Shown one piece after another: positions 1-4,984 of a DNA stretch of 5,261 bases. Position numbers and translations under genes: made by a program. The notes under the pieces are model-generated. The model did not search any database. It saw only the letters and a list, made by a program, of their open reading frames with translations, and was not told the DNA's origin. The DNA lies in contig SKNG01000313.1 in assembly GCA_007120685.1 (NCBI GenBank), positions 1-5,261 of the forward strand. Reading direction: 5' to 3'. Positions within the stretch are counted from its first letter, which is position 1, and each line of letters starts with the position of its first letter. Origin of the DNA: Paracoccaceae bacterium. GTDB lineage: Bacteria; Pseudomonadota; Alphaproteobacteria; Rhodobacterales; Rhodobacteraceae.

Positions 1-336
1 CAGGAGTTCATGCGCGAGGCGGTGCGCGAATTCGGCGGTGCGCGTTTTGCCGTGCCGCCGGGCGGGCGCTTCATCCGCATCGACCGCCATTCCGGCGCGC
101 GGCTGTCGGACGATGCCAGCGGTGAGCATGTGGTGGCCGAGTTCTTCCGCGATGGCGAGGAGCCGGTCTTCGGGATCAGCGCGGCCATCGACGGCGGTTT
201 CGCCATGGGCTCCAACCTGCCGATGTTCGAACGCGGCGAACAGCCGGTCGACGATGGTAGCGGTGAGACCGGCACTGCATCGGGCGGCCAGGCGCCGGCG
301 AATTTCGGCACGCTCACATCGGGCGGGTTGTATTGA
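1..336 (+). CDS. mrcA: Penicillin-binding protein 1A, C-terminal end (5' truncated)
   Basis: This is the last 111 codons of a class A penicillin-binding protein, the bifunctional inner-membrane enzyme that polymerises glycan strands and cross-links peptidoglycan. The frame is open from base 1 (QEFMREAV...) to a TGA stop, so the gene begins outside the window. The part present lies beyond the transpeptidase active site. It contains the small distal segment usual in alphaproteobacterial PBP1A (VPPGGRFIRIDRHSGARL, then EFFRDGEEPVFG). A Gly/Ser/Thr-rich low-complexity tail follows and ends in FGTLTSGGLY, an ending I recognise from Rhodobacteraceae PBP1A. None of the catalytic SxxK, SxN or KTG motifs can be seen because they lie upstream. 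This is a housekeeping gene, not functionally linked to the catabolic genes to its right. The family call is confident; the symbol follows common usage. Confidence 0.88.
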   Translation, partial: QEFMREAVREFGGARFAVPPGGRFIRIDRHSGARLSDDASGEHVVAEFFRDGEEPVFGISAAIDGGFAMGSNLPMFERGEQPVDDGSGETGTASGGQAPANFGTLTSGGLY

Positions 337-352
337 GGGGCGCTGCGCGCAT

Positions 353-369
353 CCGGGCGCGGCCCGGTT
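353..369 (+). terminator. Possible weak hairpin after mrcA
   Basis: A perfect 6-bp GC-only stem, CCGGGC/GCCCGG, with a 3-base GCG loop starts 16 bases after the mrcA stop and is followed by only two T residues. It could partly terminate mrcA transcripts ahead of the regulator gene. The stem is short and there is no real T-run, so chance occurrence in GC-rich DNA is quite possible. Confidence 0.25.
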
Positions 370-390
370 CCCCGGCCCGGACGATGATGG

Positions 391-951
391 GTGTCTGCGG
401 GCATGGATGACCGGCCGGTCAGCGGGGCGGTCGCCGGGCAGGCGGTGCCGGAAAAGGCAGCCGCGCCGGAAGTGGCGCTGCTGGACGAACGCATCGCGCA
501 TCTGACGCGGTTGGCCGCGCGCAGCTTTTCGCGCGCGCTGCAGATCCGGCTGGCCGAGCATGACATCACCTTCGGCCACTGGGTGTTCCTGCGCATCCTG
601 TGGCAGCAGGCCGGCCTCAGCCAGCGCCGGCTCAGCGAACTGGCCAATCTGACCGAACCCACCACCCATGCCGCGCTTTCCCGGCTGGAGGCGCTGGGGC
701 ATCTGACCCGCCGCCATTTGCCCGGCAACCGCCGCCGCCAGCACGCCTTCCTGACCCGATCCGGCCGCGCCCTGCGCGATCGGCTGGAGCCTCTGGCGAT
801 CGAGGTGAACGATGTGGCGCTTCAAAACGTGTCCGATGCCGATCAGGCGGTGCTGCGCCGGGTGCTGGGGCAGGTGATCGACAATCTGGCCGCTGACGAG
901 GCCCGCGCGACCGAAGCCGGCCGCAAGGTGCCGCCGACCCGGTTGCGATAG
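391..951 (+). CDS. MarR-family transcriptional regulator
   Basis: This is a 186-residue winged helix-turn-helix regulator of the MarR family. Such proteins are dimers, usually repressors released from DNA by small aromatic ligands. After about 28 disordered Ala/Pro-rich residues comes a dimerisation helix (LDERIAHLTRLAARSFSRAL, 31-50). The helix-turn-helix is at about 76-104 (LSQRRLSELANLTEPTTHAAL...). A basic beta-wing lies at about 105-122, where PGNRRRQHAFLTRSG matches the usual DxRRxxxxxLTxxG pattern, with Asn in place of the usual Asp. A C-terminal helix completes the dimer interface. The start is uncertain: GTG at 391 gives the full frame, ATG at 403 is the alternative, and neither has a strong ribosome-binding site; an in-frame stop lies just upstream at 385. 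It sits 54 bases after mrcA and converges on the phthalate operon. I infer that it controls that operon, because SlyA-like sites lie in the divergent promoter at 4859-4931. I see no such site upstream of this gene itself. Confidence 0.9.
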   Translation: MSAGMDDRPVSGAVAGQAVPEKAAAPEVALLDERIAHLTRLAARSFSRALQIRLAEHDITFGHWVFLRILWQQAGLSQRRLSELANLTEPTTHAALSRLEALGHLTRRHLPGNRRRQHAFLTRSGRALRDRLEPLAIEVNDVALQNVSDADQAVLRRVLGQVIDNLAADEARATEAGRKVPPTRLR

Positions 952-1090
952 GGCTGTCACGTCTGTTCCGACACGCGCCGAAGCGACGGGTGGGCAGCCC
1001 GATCATGCGGTCTGCTTGGTCCGGTGCGGCGCGGGAAGGTCGCGCGTCGATTTCTTTCCGCTTCCCCGGGAAGCCATTGGGAGCCGCCGG

Positions 1091-1114
1091 AAAACGGGCT
1101 TTCGAAAGCCCGTT
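1091..1114 (-). terminator. Rho-independent terminator of the minus-strand phthalate operon
   Basis: Bases 1093-1114 form a perfect 22-base palindrome centred on TTCGAA, with arms reading AACGGGCTTTC and its complement. On the minus strand it is followed immediately by TTTT (complement of 1091-1094) and then CC. A 3-4 base loop would leave a stem of about 9 bp. It lies about 80 bases beyond the TAG stop of the last operon gene, as expected for the end of the transcript. Confidence 0.72.
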
Positions 1115-1117
1115 GAC

Positions 1118-1140
1118 ACGCGCCTTCCAAGGCGCGTTTT
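1118..1140 (+). terminator. Rho-independent terminator of the marR transcript
   Basis: Inverted arms ACGCGCCTT (1118-1126) and AAGGCGCGT (1129-1137) pair perfectly over 9 bp around a CC centre. They run straight into a T-run at 1137-1140. This points to termination of plus-strand transcription coming from the regulator gene, whose stop is about 165 bases upstream. It is only 3 bases from the oppositely oriented hairpin at 1093-1114, so the pair insulates the two convergent units. Confidence 0.7.
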
Positions 1141-1192
1141 CCCCGGTCAGCCCGTAAGCGCGCGGGGGCGGGGTCACCTTCTCCCTTCTGAC

Positions 1193-1669
1193 CTATGCTG
1201 CCCCCATGCCCCGCAGCCGTGCCAGCAACTCATTCGCACCGATCACCTCGCGCAGCGGGAAGCGCGCGGCTTCCGGCCCGGGGTCGGCGTCGAAGCGCAG
1301 CCCCTCGCCATCCCAGAACCACCAGTAGACCACCGCGCCGCTGCGGTCGCGAATCGGGGTGCGGAAGGTGGGAAAGGCCCGCGCCGCATCCGGCAGGTCG
1401 AACCGCCCCAACCGCTGCCCTTGCAGCCGCCCGGCGGCCAGCATCTGTGCCAGTGGCAGCATGGCGGTGAACGCCGTTTCGCCCGCCGCCAGCGCCCTCA
1501 GATCGCCCGGCCGCGAGCCATGCAACCCGGGCAGCGCGCGCAGCACCTCCGGATAGCTGGCATGGTCATGGGTGATCTGCAGATAGGCCAGCCCCGCGCC
1601 GGTATCGATCTCGACCAGATCACCGGGGGCAAGAGCGGTGGCGGGGGTGGGATGGTCTGCCTTGGTCAT
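1193..1669 (-). CDS. Uncharacterised protein at the end of the phthalate operon
   Basis: This 158-residue protein has no function I can assign. It has no signal peptide and no membrane segment, so it should be cytoplasmic. It opens with a predicted beta-rich segment (PGDLVEIDTGAGLAYLQITHDH, about 15-36). A region with LRALPGLHGSRPGDLRAL and FTAMLPLAQML follows. Near the C-terminus is an aromatic patch, VVYWWFWDGE, at about 113-122. The order (a GDxxEI-type strand, AYxQxTH, then a WW/WDGE patch) loosely recalls Imm26-like or related small beta-barrel proteins, but from memory only. The ATG at 1669 follows the decarboxylase stop by 12 bases. The intervening AGGGGGG shares its A with that TAA stop and serves as a ribosome-binding site, so the gene is almost certainly co-transcribed. 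The conserved-looking sequence and operon position make it a real gene, perhaps with an accessory role in phthalate metabolism; that role is inference. Confidence 0.82.
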   Translation of the reverse strand: MTKADHPTPATALAPGDLVEIDTGAGLAYLQITHDHASYPEVLRALPGLHGSRPGDLRALAAGETAFTAMLPLAQMLAAGRLQGQRLGRFDLPDAARAFPTFRTPIRDRSGAVVYWWFWDGEGLRFDADPGPEAARFPLREVIGANELLARLRGMGAA

Positions 1670-1681
1670 CGCATGCCCCCC

Positions 1682-2674
1682 TTACAGGCTGTAGCTTTCC
1701 AGCGTGGCCGGATGGAACAACTCGTCCACCGCCAGCCGGCGCGGGGACAGCCCCTGCCGGTGGTGGTGGTCCAGAAACGCCTCCAGCGCCGCCTCGTTGC
1801 CTGCCACGCCATAGGACCAAAGCTCCGGCCCCATCAGCGCCTGCGCGCGGGTCAGATTGTCCTCGACAAAGGGCATCGTCACCTTGGTGGCCGAGGTATC
1901 GGCCAGCGCCGCCTGCGCCAGCGCCTTGGCCTGGGTGAACGCCTTCAGCAGCGCGCCGGGCAGCCAGGGGTGGGCATCGGCAAGGCTGCGGCGCACCCCC
2001 AGCAGATGCATGATCGGAAAGATGCCAGTGCGGCTATACCAGTCTTCGGCCGCTGCCACGCTGTCACCGAACAGCCGGCCCACATGCGGGTGGCCTTCCG
2101 CAAAGCAACGCGGCCAGCGCGGGCCGATGAAGCCGTCGATATGACCCTCTGCCAGCAGCGCGTTCAGTGTTGCGCCCTCGGGGGCCGGGTCCATGCGCAC
2201 GCCCTCGGGCAGGGTGACGGCGATCTTCTCGGGCCGGCCGGGCGTGTCCATCCCGCCGCGTATCCAGTGGATGTCGGCGGGGTTCACCCCGTGGTCATCC
2301 TCCAGGATGCCGCGTGCCCATACATTGGCCGAAAGCTGCCATTCGGCGATGCCGATGCGCCGGCCCTTCAGATCGGCCGGGCTGTCGATGCCCCGGTCGG
2401 TGCGGATATAGACCGAGGTATGGCGAAAGGCTCGCGACAGGTACACCGGGATCGCCACATAATCGGCCTCGCGCCGCGCCAGTTTCACGCAGTAGCTGGA
2501 AAAGGACATCTCGCTGACATCGAAGGCCCGGTGGCGGAAGACGCGAAAGAACATCTCCTCGGGCGACAGCAGCATGGTGACAGGGTCCACCCCGTCGATG
2601 GGCACGCGCCCGTCATGGATGGGCCGCGTGCGGTCGTAATCGCCCATGGCGATGGAGAGCGTGAGTTTCGACAT
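1682..2674 (-). CDS. 4,5-dihydroxyphthalate decarboxylase (Pht5-type)
   Basis: This 330-residue protein resembles Pht5/OphC-type 4,5-dihydroxyphthalate decarboxylase (EC 4.1.1.55), which releases CO2 from 4,5-dihydroxyphthalate to give protocatechuate. Stretches typical of that family include LTIAMGxYDRT-like LSIAMGDYDRTRP (6-18), IDGVDPVTMLLSPEEMFFR (26-44), the segment AIPVYLSRAFRHTSVYIRTD (74-93), DLKGRRIGI (101-109) and GRPEKI (146-151). The fold is that of a periplasmic solute-binding protein. However, there is no signal peptide: the chain starts MSKLTLSIAMGDYD, so it should be a cytosolic enzyme. ATG at 2674 is preceded by AGGGGGG with 4 bases spacing. The gene lies 26 bases after the dehydrogenase and 12 bases before the small uncharacterised gene. 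The neighbouring dehydrogenase and dioxygenase components support the decarboxylase reading over a transporter component. Confidence 0.85.
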   Translation of the reverse strand: MSKLTLSIAMGDYDRTRPIHDGRVPIDGVDPVTMLLSPEEMFFRVFRHRAFDVSEMSFSSYCVKLARREADYVAIPVYLSRAFRHTSVYIRTDRGIDSPADLKGRRIGIAEWQLSANVWARGILEDDHGVNPADIHWIRGGMDTPGRPEKIAVTLPEGVRMDPAPEGATLNALLAEGHIDGFIGPRWPRCFAEGHPHVGRLFGDSVAAAEDWYSRTGIFPIMHLLGVRRSLADAHPWLPGALLKAFTQAKALAQAALADTSATKVTMPFVEDNLTRAQALMGPELWSYGVAGNEAALEAFLDHHHRQGLSPRRLAVDELFHPATLESYSL

Positions 2675-2700
2675 GGTTCCCCCCTGTTTCCCCCTTCATG

Positions 2701-3891
2701 TCAGTCCGGCACCGCCACCTGTTCCCGCAGCATGACCCGTTCGTCGTTCCGGGCCGAGGTCAGGATGGCGTGGCAGACCTCCAGACTGGCCAGCCCCCAG
2801 CGCCCGTCCTGCGCCACCCGCTCGCCCCGCCGCACCGCGCCGATCAGCCGGTCCAGCACGCCCTGACGCGGCGCGGGCCAGCCGGGGGCGGGCAGGAAAT
2901 GCTGCTCGGTATCGGCATGGACATGCAAACCGCGCGGGGTCAGCCGCAGGTCGGCGTGGTCCAGTGACAGGATCATCGGCCCGAAATGTTCGTGATGCGG
3001 GGCAGGGGGCGGCACCGGCGCAGGCCCAAGCGTGCGGCTGCGTTTCAGCGCCGCCTCGGCCTTTGCATCCCGCACCCCGGCCAGCGCGCGCCGCGCCTTG
3101 CCGTAGGCGGCAGGGTCCTTCGGCTGGCCCAACTCGCCGATATCCTCCATCCAGATATCGCTGTCGAAATGGGCATAGCCGGAATAGGTCAGGCTGGCGA
3201 AGGCGCCGCCCTGGAAATCGACCAGCGCGGCATAGGCGCCCTCGGTCGGCCGGGCCGGATCCCATTTGCCGGTCATGGCGCTGACCGAGCGCGCCAGCCC
3301 GCCGGCCAGCAGCCGGATGATGTCGATCTGATGCACCGCCTGGCTGAAGATCACCCCGCCGCCCTGATCGGTGACCAGTTCCTCTGGCCGGCGGGGGCGA
3401 TACAGGAAATCGGTGTAGTTCAGCGCATGGATCATCCGCAGCCGGCCGTACTGGCCCGAGGTAATGAGCGCGCGGGCCTGCATTACCGGTCCGTCGAAAC
3501 TGTGGCTGGGGCCCACGATCAGCGGCACACCGGCGCGTTCCGCCGCCGCCACCATCGCCGCGCCATCGGCCATGGTGACTGCCAGCGGCTTGTCCACCAG
3601 CACCGCCTTGCCCGCCGCCGCCGCCGTGGCGACGTGTTCGGCATGCATCTGATGGGGGGTGGCGATATACACGGCCTCCACCGCCGGGTCGGCGCAGAGC
3701 GCCCCGACCGTATCGTATCCCCGCCCGCCGAACTGTGCCTCGAAGGCCGCGCGGGTTTCGGCGCGGGGGGCGGCGGCGGCGATCAGCCGAATGCCGGGAT
3801 GGGCCAGGATGCTTGGCGCGGTCAGCATGAAGCCGCGCCCCAGCCCCGCCACGCCCAGCCCCAGGGGGCGGGTTGCCCCCTCAGAGGTCAA
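2701..3891 (-). CDS. Gfo/Idh/MocA oxidoreductase, probable cis-4,5-dihydrodiol phthalate dehydrogenase (Pht4-type)
   Basis: This is a 396-residue NAD(P)-dependent dehydrogenase of the Gfo/Idh/MocA family. The Rossmann nucleotide-binding loop is GVAGLGRG at 13-20. VYIATPHQMHAEHV (74-87) follows, and the family lysine motif is DKPLA at 100-104 (Lys101, the usual EKP position). The expected His/Asp pair appears in AVHQID (His187, Asp190). A C-terminal beta-sheet domain makes up the rest. In the phthalate 4,5-pathway this family oxidises 4,5-dihydro-4,5-dihydroxyphthalate to 4,5-dihydroxyphthalate, and the neighbours match exactly that step. The first in-frame ATG is residue 22, inside the Rossmann fold. 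I therefore take the TTG at 3891 as start. It overlaps the reductase stop by 11 bases and has GGGGGA 8 bases upstream, implying translational coupling. Family assignment is firm. The substrate is inferred from context, since the family is broad and includes sugar dehydrogenases. Confidence 0.86.
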   Translation of the reverse strand: MTSEGATRPLGLGVAGLGRGFMLTAPSILAHPGIRLIAAAAPRAETRAAFEAQFGGRGYDTVGALCADPAVEAVYIATPHQMHAEHVATAAAAGKAVLVDKPLAVTMADGAAMVAAAERAGVPLIVGPSHSFDGPVMQARALITSGQYGRLRMIHALNYTDFLYRPRRPEELVTDQGGGVIFSQAVHQIDIIRLLAGGLARSVSAMTGKWDPARPTEGAYAALVDFQGGAFASLTYSGYAHFDSDIWMEDIGELGQPKDPAAYGKARRALAGVRDAKAEAALKRSRTLGPAPVPPPAPHHEHFGPMILSLDHADLRLTPRGLHVHADTEQHFLPAPGWPAPRQGVLDRLIGAVRRGERVAQDGRWGLASLEVCHAILTSARNDERVMLREQVAVPD

Positions 3892-4828
3892 GGACCAGAT
3901 CCCCCGAGCGCGCGCGCGAGATGCAGATCATGATGTGGCTGTCCTTCTCCTCTTCCATCAGCACCATGTCGCGGTGATCCACATCGCCCGAGACCAGCCG
4001 CGTCTTGCAGGTGCCGCAGGTGCCGCTTTCGCAGGAACTGACGGTTTTCACCCCGGCGTCGCGCAGCGCCTCCAGAATGGTGCGGTCGGCCGGCACCTCG
4101 ACCCGTTGCCCGCTGCTTTCCAGCGTGACGGCAAAGGGCCGGTCGTCAGCGCGCACCACCTCGACCGGTTTGAAATCCTCGAAATGCACGCGGCCCTCGG
4201 GCCAATGGCCGGACAGCGCCTTGATCTCCTCCATCAGCGGCGCGGGGCCGCAGCAATAGACATGGGCGTTGGTGGGCTTCTCGAAGTGATCCCAGAAGTC
4301 GAAGAAATTGTCCTCGTCGCCTTCGTCATGATGGATCGTTATCTTGCCGGGCAGGGCGGCGATATCGTCCAGATAGGCGGTCTCTTCGGCCGAGCGGGTG
4401 CAGTAGATCAACTCGAATGGCGTACCTGCGGCGGTCAGATGCCGGGCCATCGCCTGAATGGGCGTAATGCCGATGCCGCCGGCGATCAGCAGATAGCGCG
4501 GCGCCTCGACCAGTTCGAAATCGTTCTCCGGCGCCGTGACCGCAAGTTCCGTCCCCTCATCGGCCTGATCGTGCATCGAAGCCGAGCCACCGCGCGATTC
4601 CGGCTCGCGCTTGACGGCGATCACATAGCAATCCGGCGCGCTCCCGTCATTGACCAGCGAATAGCGCCGCATCGCGCCCGAGGGCGTGCGCAACGTGACA
4701 TGCGCGCCGGGCGTGAAGGACTGAAGCGCCGCACCATCGACCGGCCGCAGCGTGAATTCGTTAATGTCTTCTGTCAGCTTCCGCCGGGAAGTTACTGTAA
4801 ACGCGCGGGCTTCAATGGTTTCGGCCAT
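3881..4828 (-). CDS. Phthalate 4,5-dioxygenase reductase component (FMN/2Fe-2S)
   Basis: This 315-residue reductase passes electrons from NADH through FMN and a plant-type 2Fe-2S cluster to a Rieske oxygenase (class IA, phthalate dioxygenase reductase / vanillate demethylase VanB type). The flavin domain comes first, with the FMN-binding RRYSLVND at 54-61. Next is the NAD-binding domain with GGIGITP at 117-123 and CCGPAPLM at 192-199. The ferredoxin domain is at the C-terminus, with cluster ligands Cys266, Cys271 and Cys274 in CESGTCGTC and a fourth at Cys302. All expected cofactor motifs are present and the length is normal. ATG at 4828 has AAGGGAG five bases upstream. It is the first gene of the minus-strand operon and lies divergent from the oxygenase it should serve. 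Sequence alone does not exclude a related aromatic-acid oxygenase system, but the downstream dehydrogenase and decarboxylase favour phthalate. Confidence 0.92.
   Translation of the reverse strand: MAETIEARAFTVTSRRKLTEDINEFTLRPVDGAALQSFTPGAHVTLRTPSGAMRRYSLVNDGSAPDCYVIAVKREPESRGGSASMHDQADEGTELAVTAPENDFELVEAPRYLLIAGGIGITPIQAMARHLTAAGTPFELIYCTRSAEETAYLDDIAALPGKITIHHDEGDEDNFFDFWDHFEKPTNAHVYCCGPAPLMEEIKALSGHWPEGRVHFEDFKPVEVVRADDRPFAVTLESSGQRVEVPADRTILEALRDAGVKTVSSCESGTCGTCKTRLVSGDVDHRDMVLMEEEKDSHIMICISRARSGDLVLDL
3900..3905 (-). promoter_or_regulatory. Ribosome-binding site supporting the TTG start
   Basis: On the minus strand GGGGGA lies 8 bases upstream of TTG at 3891, within the end of the reductase gene. 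It is the only purine-rich site suitably placed for any start that keeps the dehydrogenase's nucleotide-binding loop intact, so it favours TTG over the downstream ATG at residue 22. Confidence 0.5.
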
Positions 4829-4855
4829 GTCGCTCCCTTTGCTGGCGATTGTTGT

Positions 4856-4883
4856 TTCTTAGATAGCTAAAAAATCCTGTCAA
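4856..4883 (-). promoter_or_regulatory. Predicted sigma-70 promoter for the reductase operon
   Basis: On the minus strand a perfect -35 hexamer TTGACA (complement of 4878-4883) is followed after 16 bases by TAAGAA (complement of 4856-4861), which matches the -10 consensus at only 3 of 6 positions. The operator copy at 4859-4870 occupies the spacer and part of the -10, a position at which a bound protein would block RNA polymerase. The -35 is convincing; the -10 is tentative. Confidence 0.55.
4859..4870. promoter_or_regulatory. SlyA/MarR-like operator, copy 1
   Basis: TTAGATAGCTAA is an interrupted palindrome, TTAG-N4-CTAA. Counting outward, three of the next four base pairs on each side are also complementary (TTTc left, aAAA right), giving a 20-base near-palindrome typical of MarR-family sites. 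It differs from the published SlyA consensus TTAGCAAGCTAA at two central positions. It overlaps the core of the reductase operon promoter. The exact inverted copy at 4920-4931 makes chance unlikely. Confidence 0.72.
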
Positions 4884-4888
4884 GCCTC

Positions 4889-4917
4889 TGGACCGGTGAC
4901 GCGGGCGGGGCTAGACT
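4889..4917 (+). promoter_or_regulatory. Predicted sigma-70 promoter for the oxygenase gene
   Basis: TGGACC (4889-4894, 4 of 6 matches to TTGACA) and TAGACT (4912-4917, 4 of 6 matches to TATAAT) are separated by 17 bases. This would place transcription start near 4924, inside operator copy 2, with a leader of about 60 bases before the oxygenase ATG. Both hexamers are imperfect, as is common for regulated promoters in this group. Confidence 0.42.
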
Positions 4918-4919
4918 GC

Positions 4920-4931
4920 TTAGCTATCTAA
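4920..4931. promoter_or_regulatory. SlyA/MarR-like operator, copy 2 (inverted)
   Basis: TTAGCTATCTAA is the exact reverse complement of copy 1 over all 12 bases, while the bases flanking it differ from those of copy 1. It is centred 61 bases from copy 1, a little under six helical turns. It overlaps the likely start of transcription of the oxygenase gene, a repressor-type position. Presumed ligand-responsive binding by the MarR protein encoded at 391-951 is inference. Confidence 0.72.
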
Positions 4932-4984
4932 CCCGCCCGCCACGATTGGCAAAATCAAGGGCAAACGGCGAAAGGGAGGATGGC

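Larger units (their letters stand above)
952..1192. other. Convergent intergenic region
   Basis: These 241 bases separate the regulator from the end of the minus-strand operon. I see no credible gene here: the open frames that cross it are GC-rich shadows. Its only clear content is the pair of adjacent terminator hairpins at 1091-1140. A smaller palindrome at 1060-1074 (GCTTCCC C GGGAAGC) has a one-base centre and no T-run, so I give it no role. Confidence 0.75.
4829..4984. promoter_or_regulatory. Divergent promoter region between reductase operon and oxygenase gene
   Basis: These 156 bases separate the two divergent start codons and contain the most AT-rich patches of the window. They hold two oppositely directed promoter candidates, two inverted copies of a 12-base SlyA-like operator, and ribosome-binding sites of similar sequence at each end (AAGGGAG for the reductase, AAAGGGAGGA for the oxygenase). 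The arrangement should allow one regulator to control both halves of the dioxygenase together. Confidence 0.8.

Noticed and set aside
1060..1074. Small palindrome GCTTCCC C GGGAAGC
   Set aside because: One-base centre, no T-run on either strand, and two better terminators lie directly beside it.
632..1177. 181-codon minus-strand open frame opposite the MarR gene
   Set aside because: Arg/Pro/Gly-rich low-complexity translation, no ribosome-binding site, crosses the terminator pair, and is antisense to a clear MarR protein.
1682..2674. Reading as a periplasmic ABC transporter substrate-binding protein
   Set aside because: No signal peptide, no permease or ATPase genes nearby, and sequence stretches typical of 4,5-dihydroxyphthalate decarboxylase.
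1016..2866. 616-codon plus-strand open frame antisense to the decarboxylase and its neighbours
   Set aside because: It is a GC-rich shadow: Arg/Pro/Gln-rich composition with no recognisable domain. It lies opposite two well-supported genes and runs through both terminators.
2986..3933. 315-codon plus-strand open frame antisense to the dehydrogenase
   Set aside because: The opposite strand encodes a complete Gfo/Idh/MocA protein; this frame is His/Arg/Gly-rich without a domain.
3659..4870. 403-codon plus-strand open frame antisense to the reductase
   Set aside because: The minus-strand frame has complete FMN, NAD and 2Fe-2S motifs; this frame has none and a compositional pattern typical of an antisense shadow.
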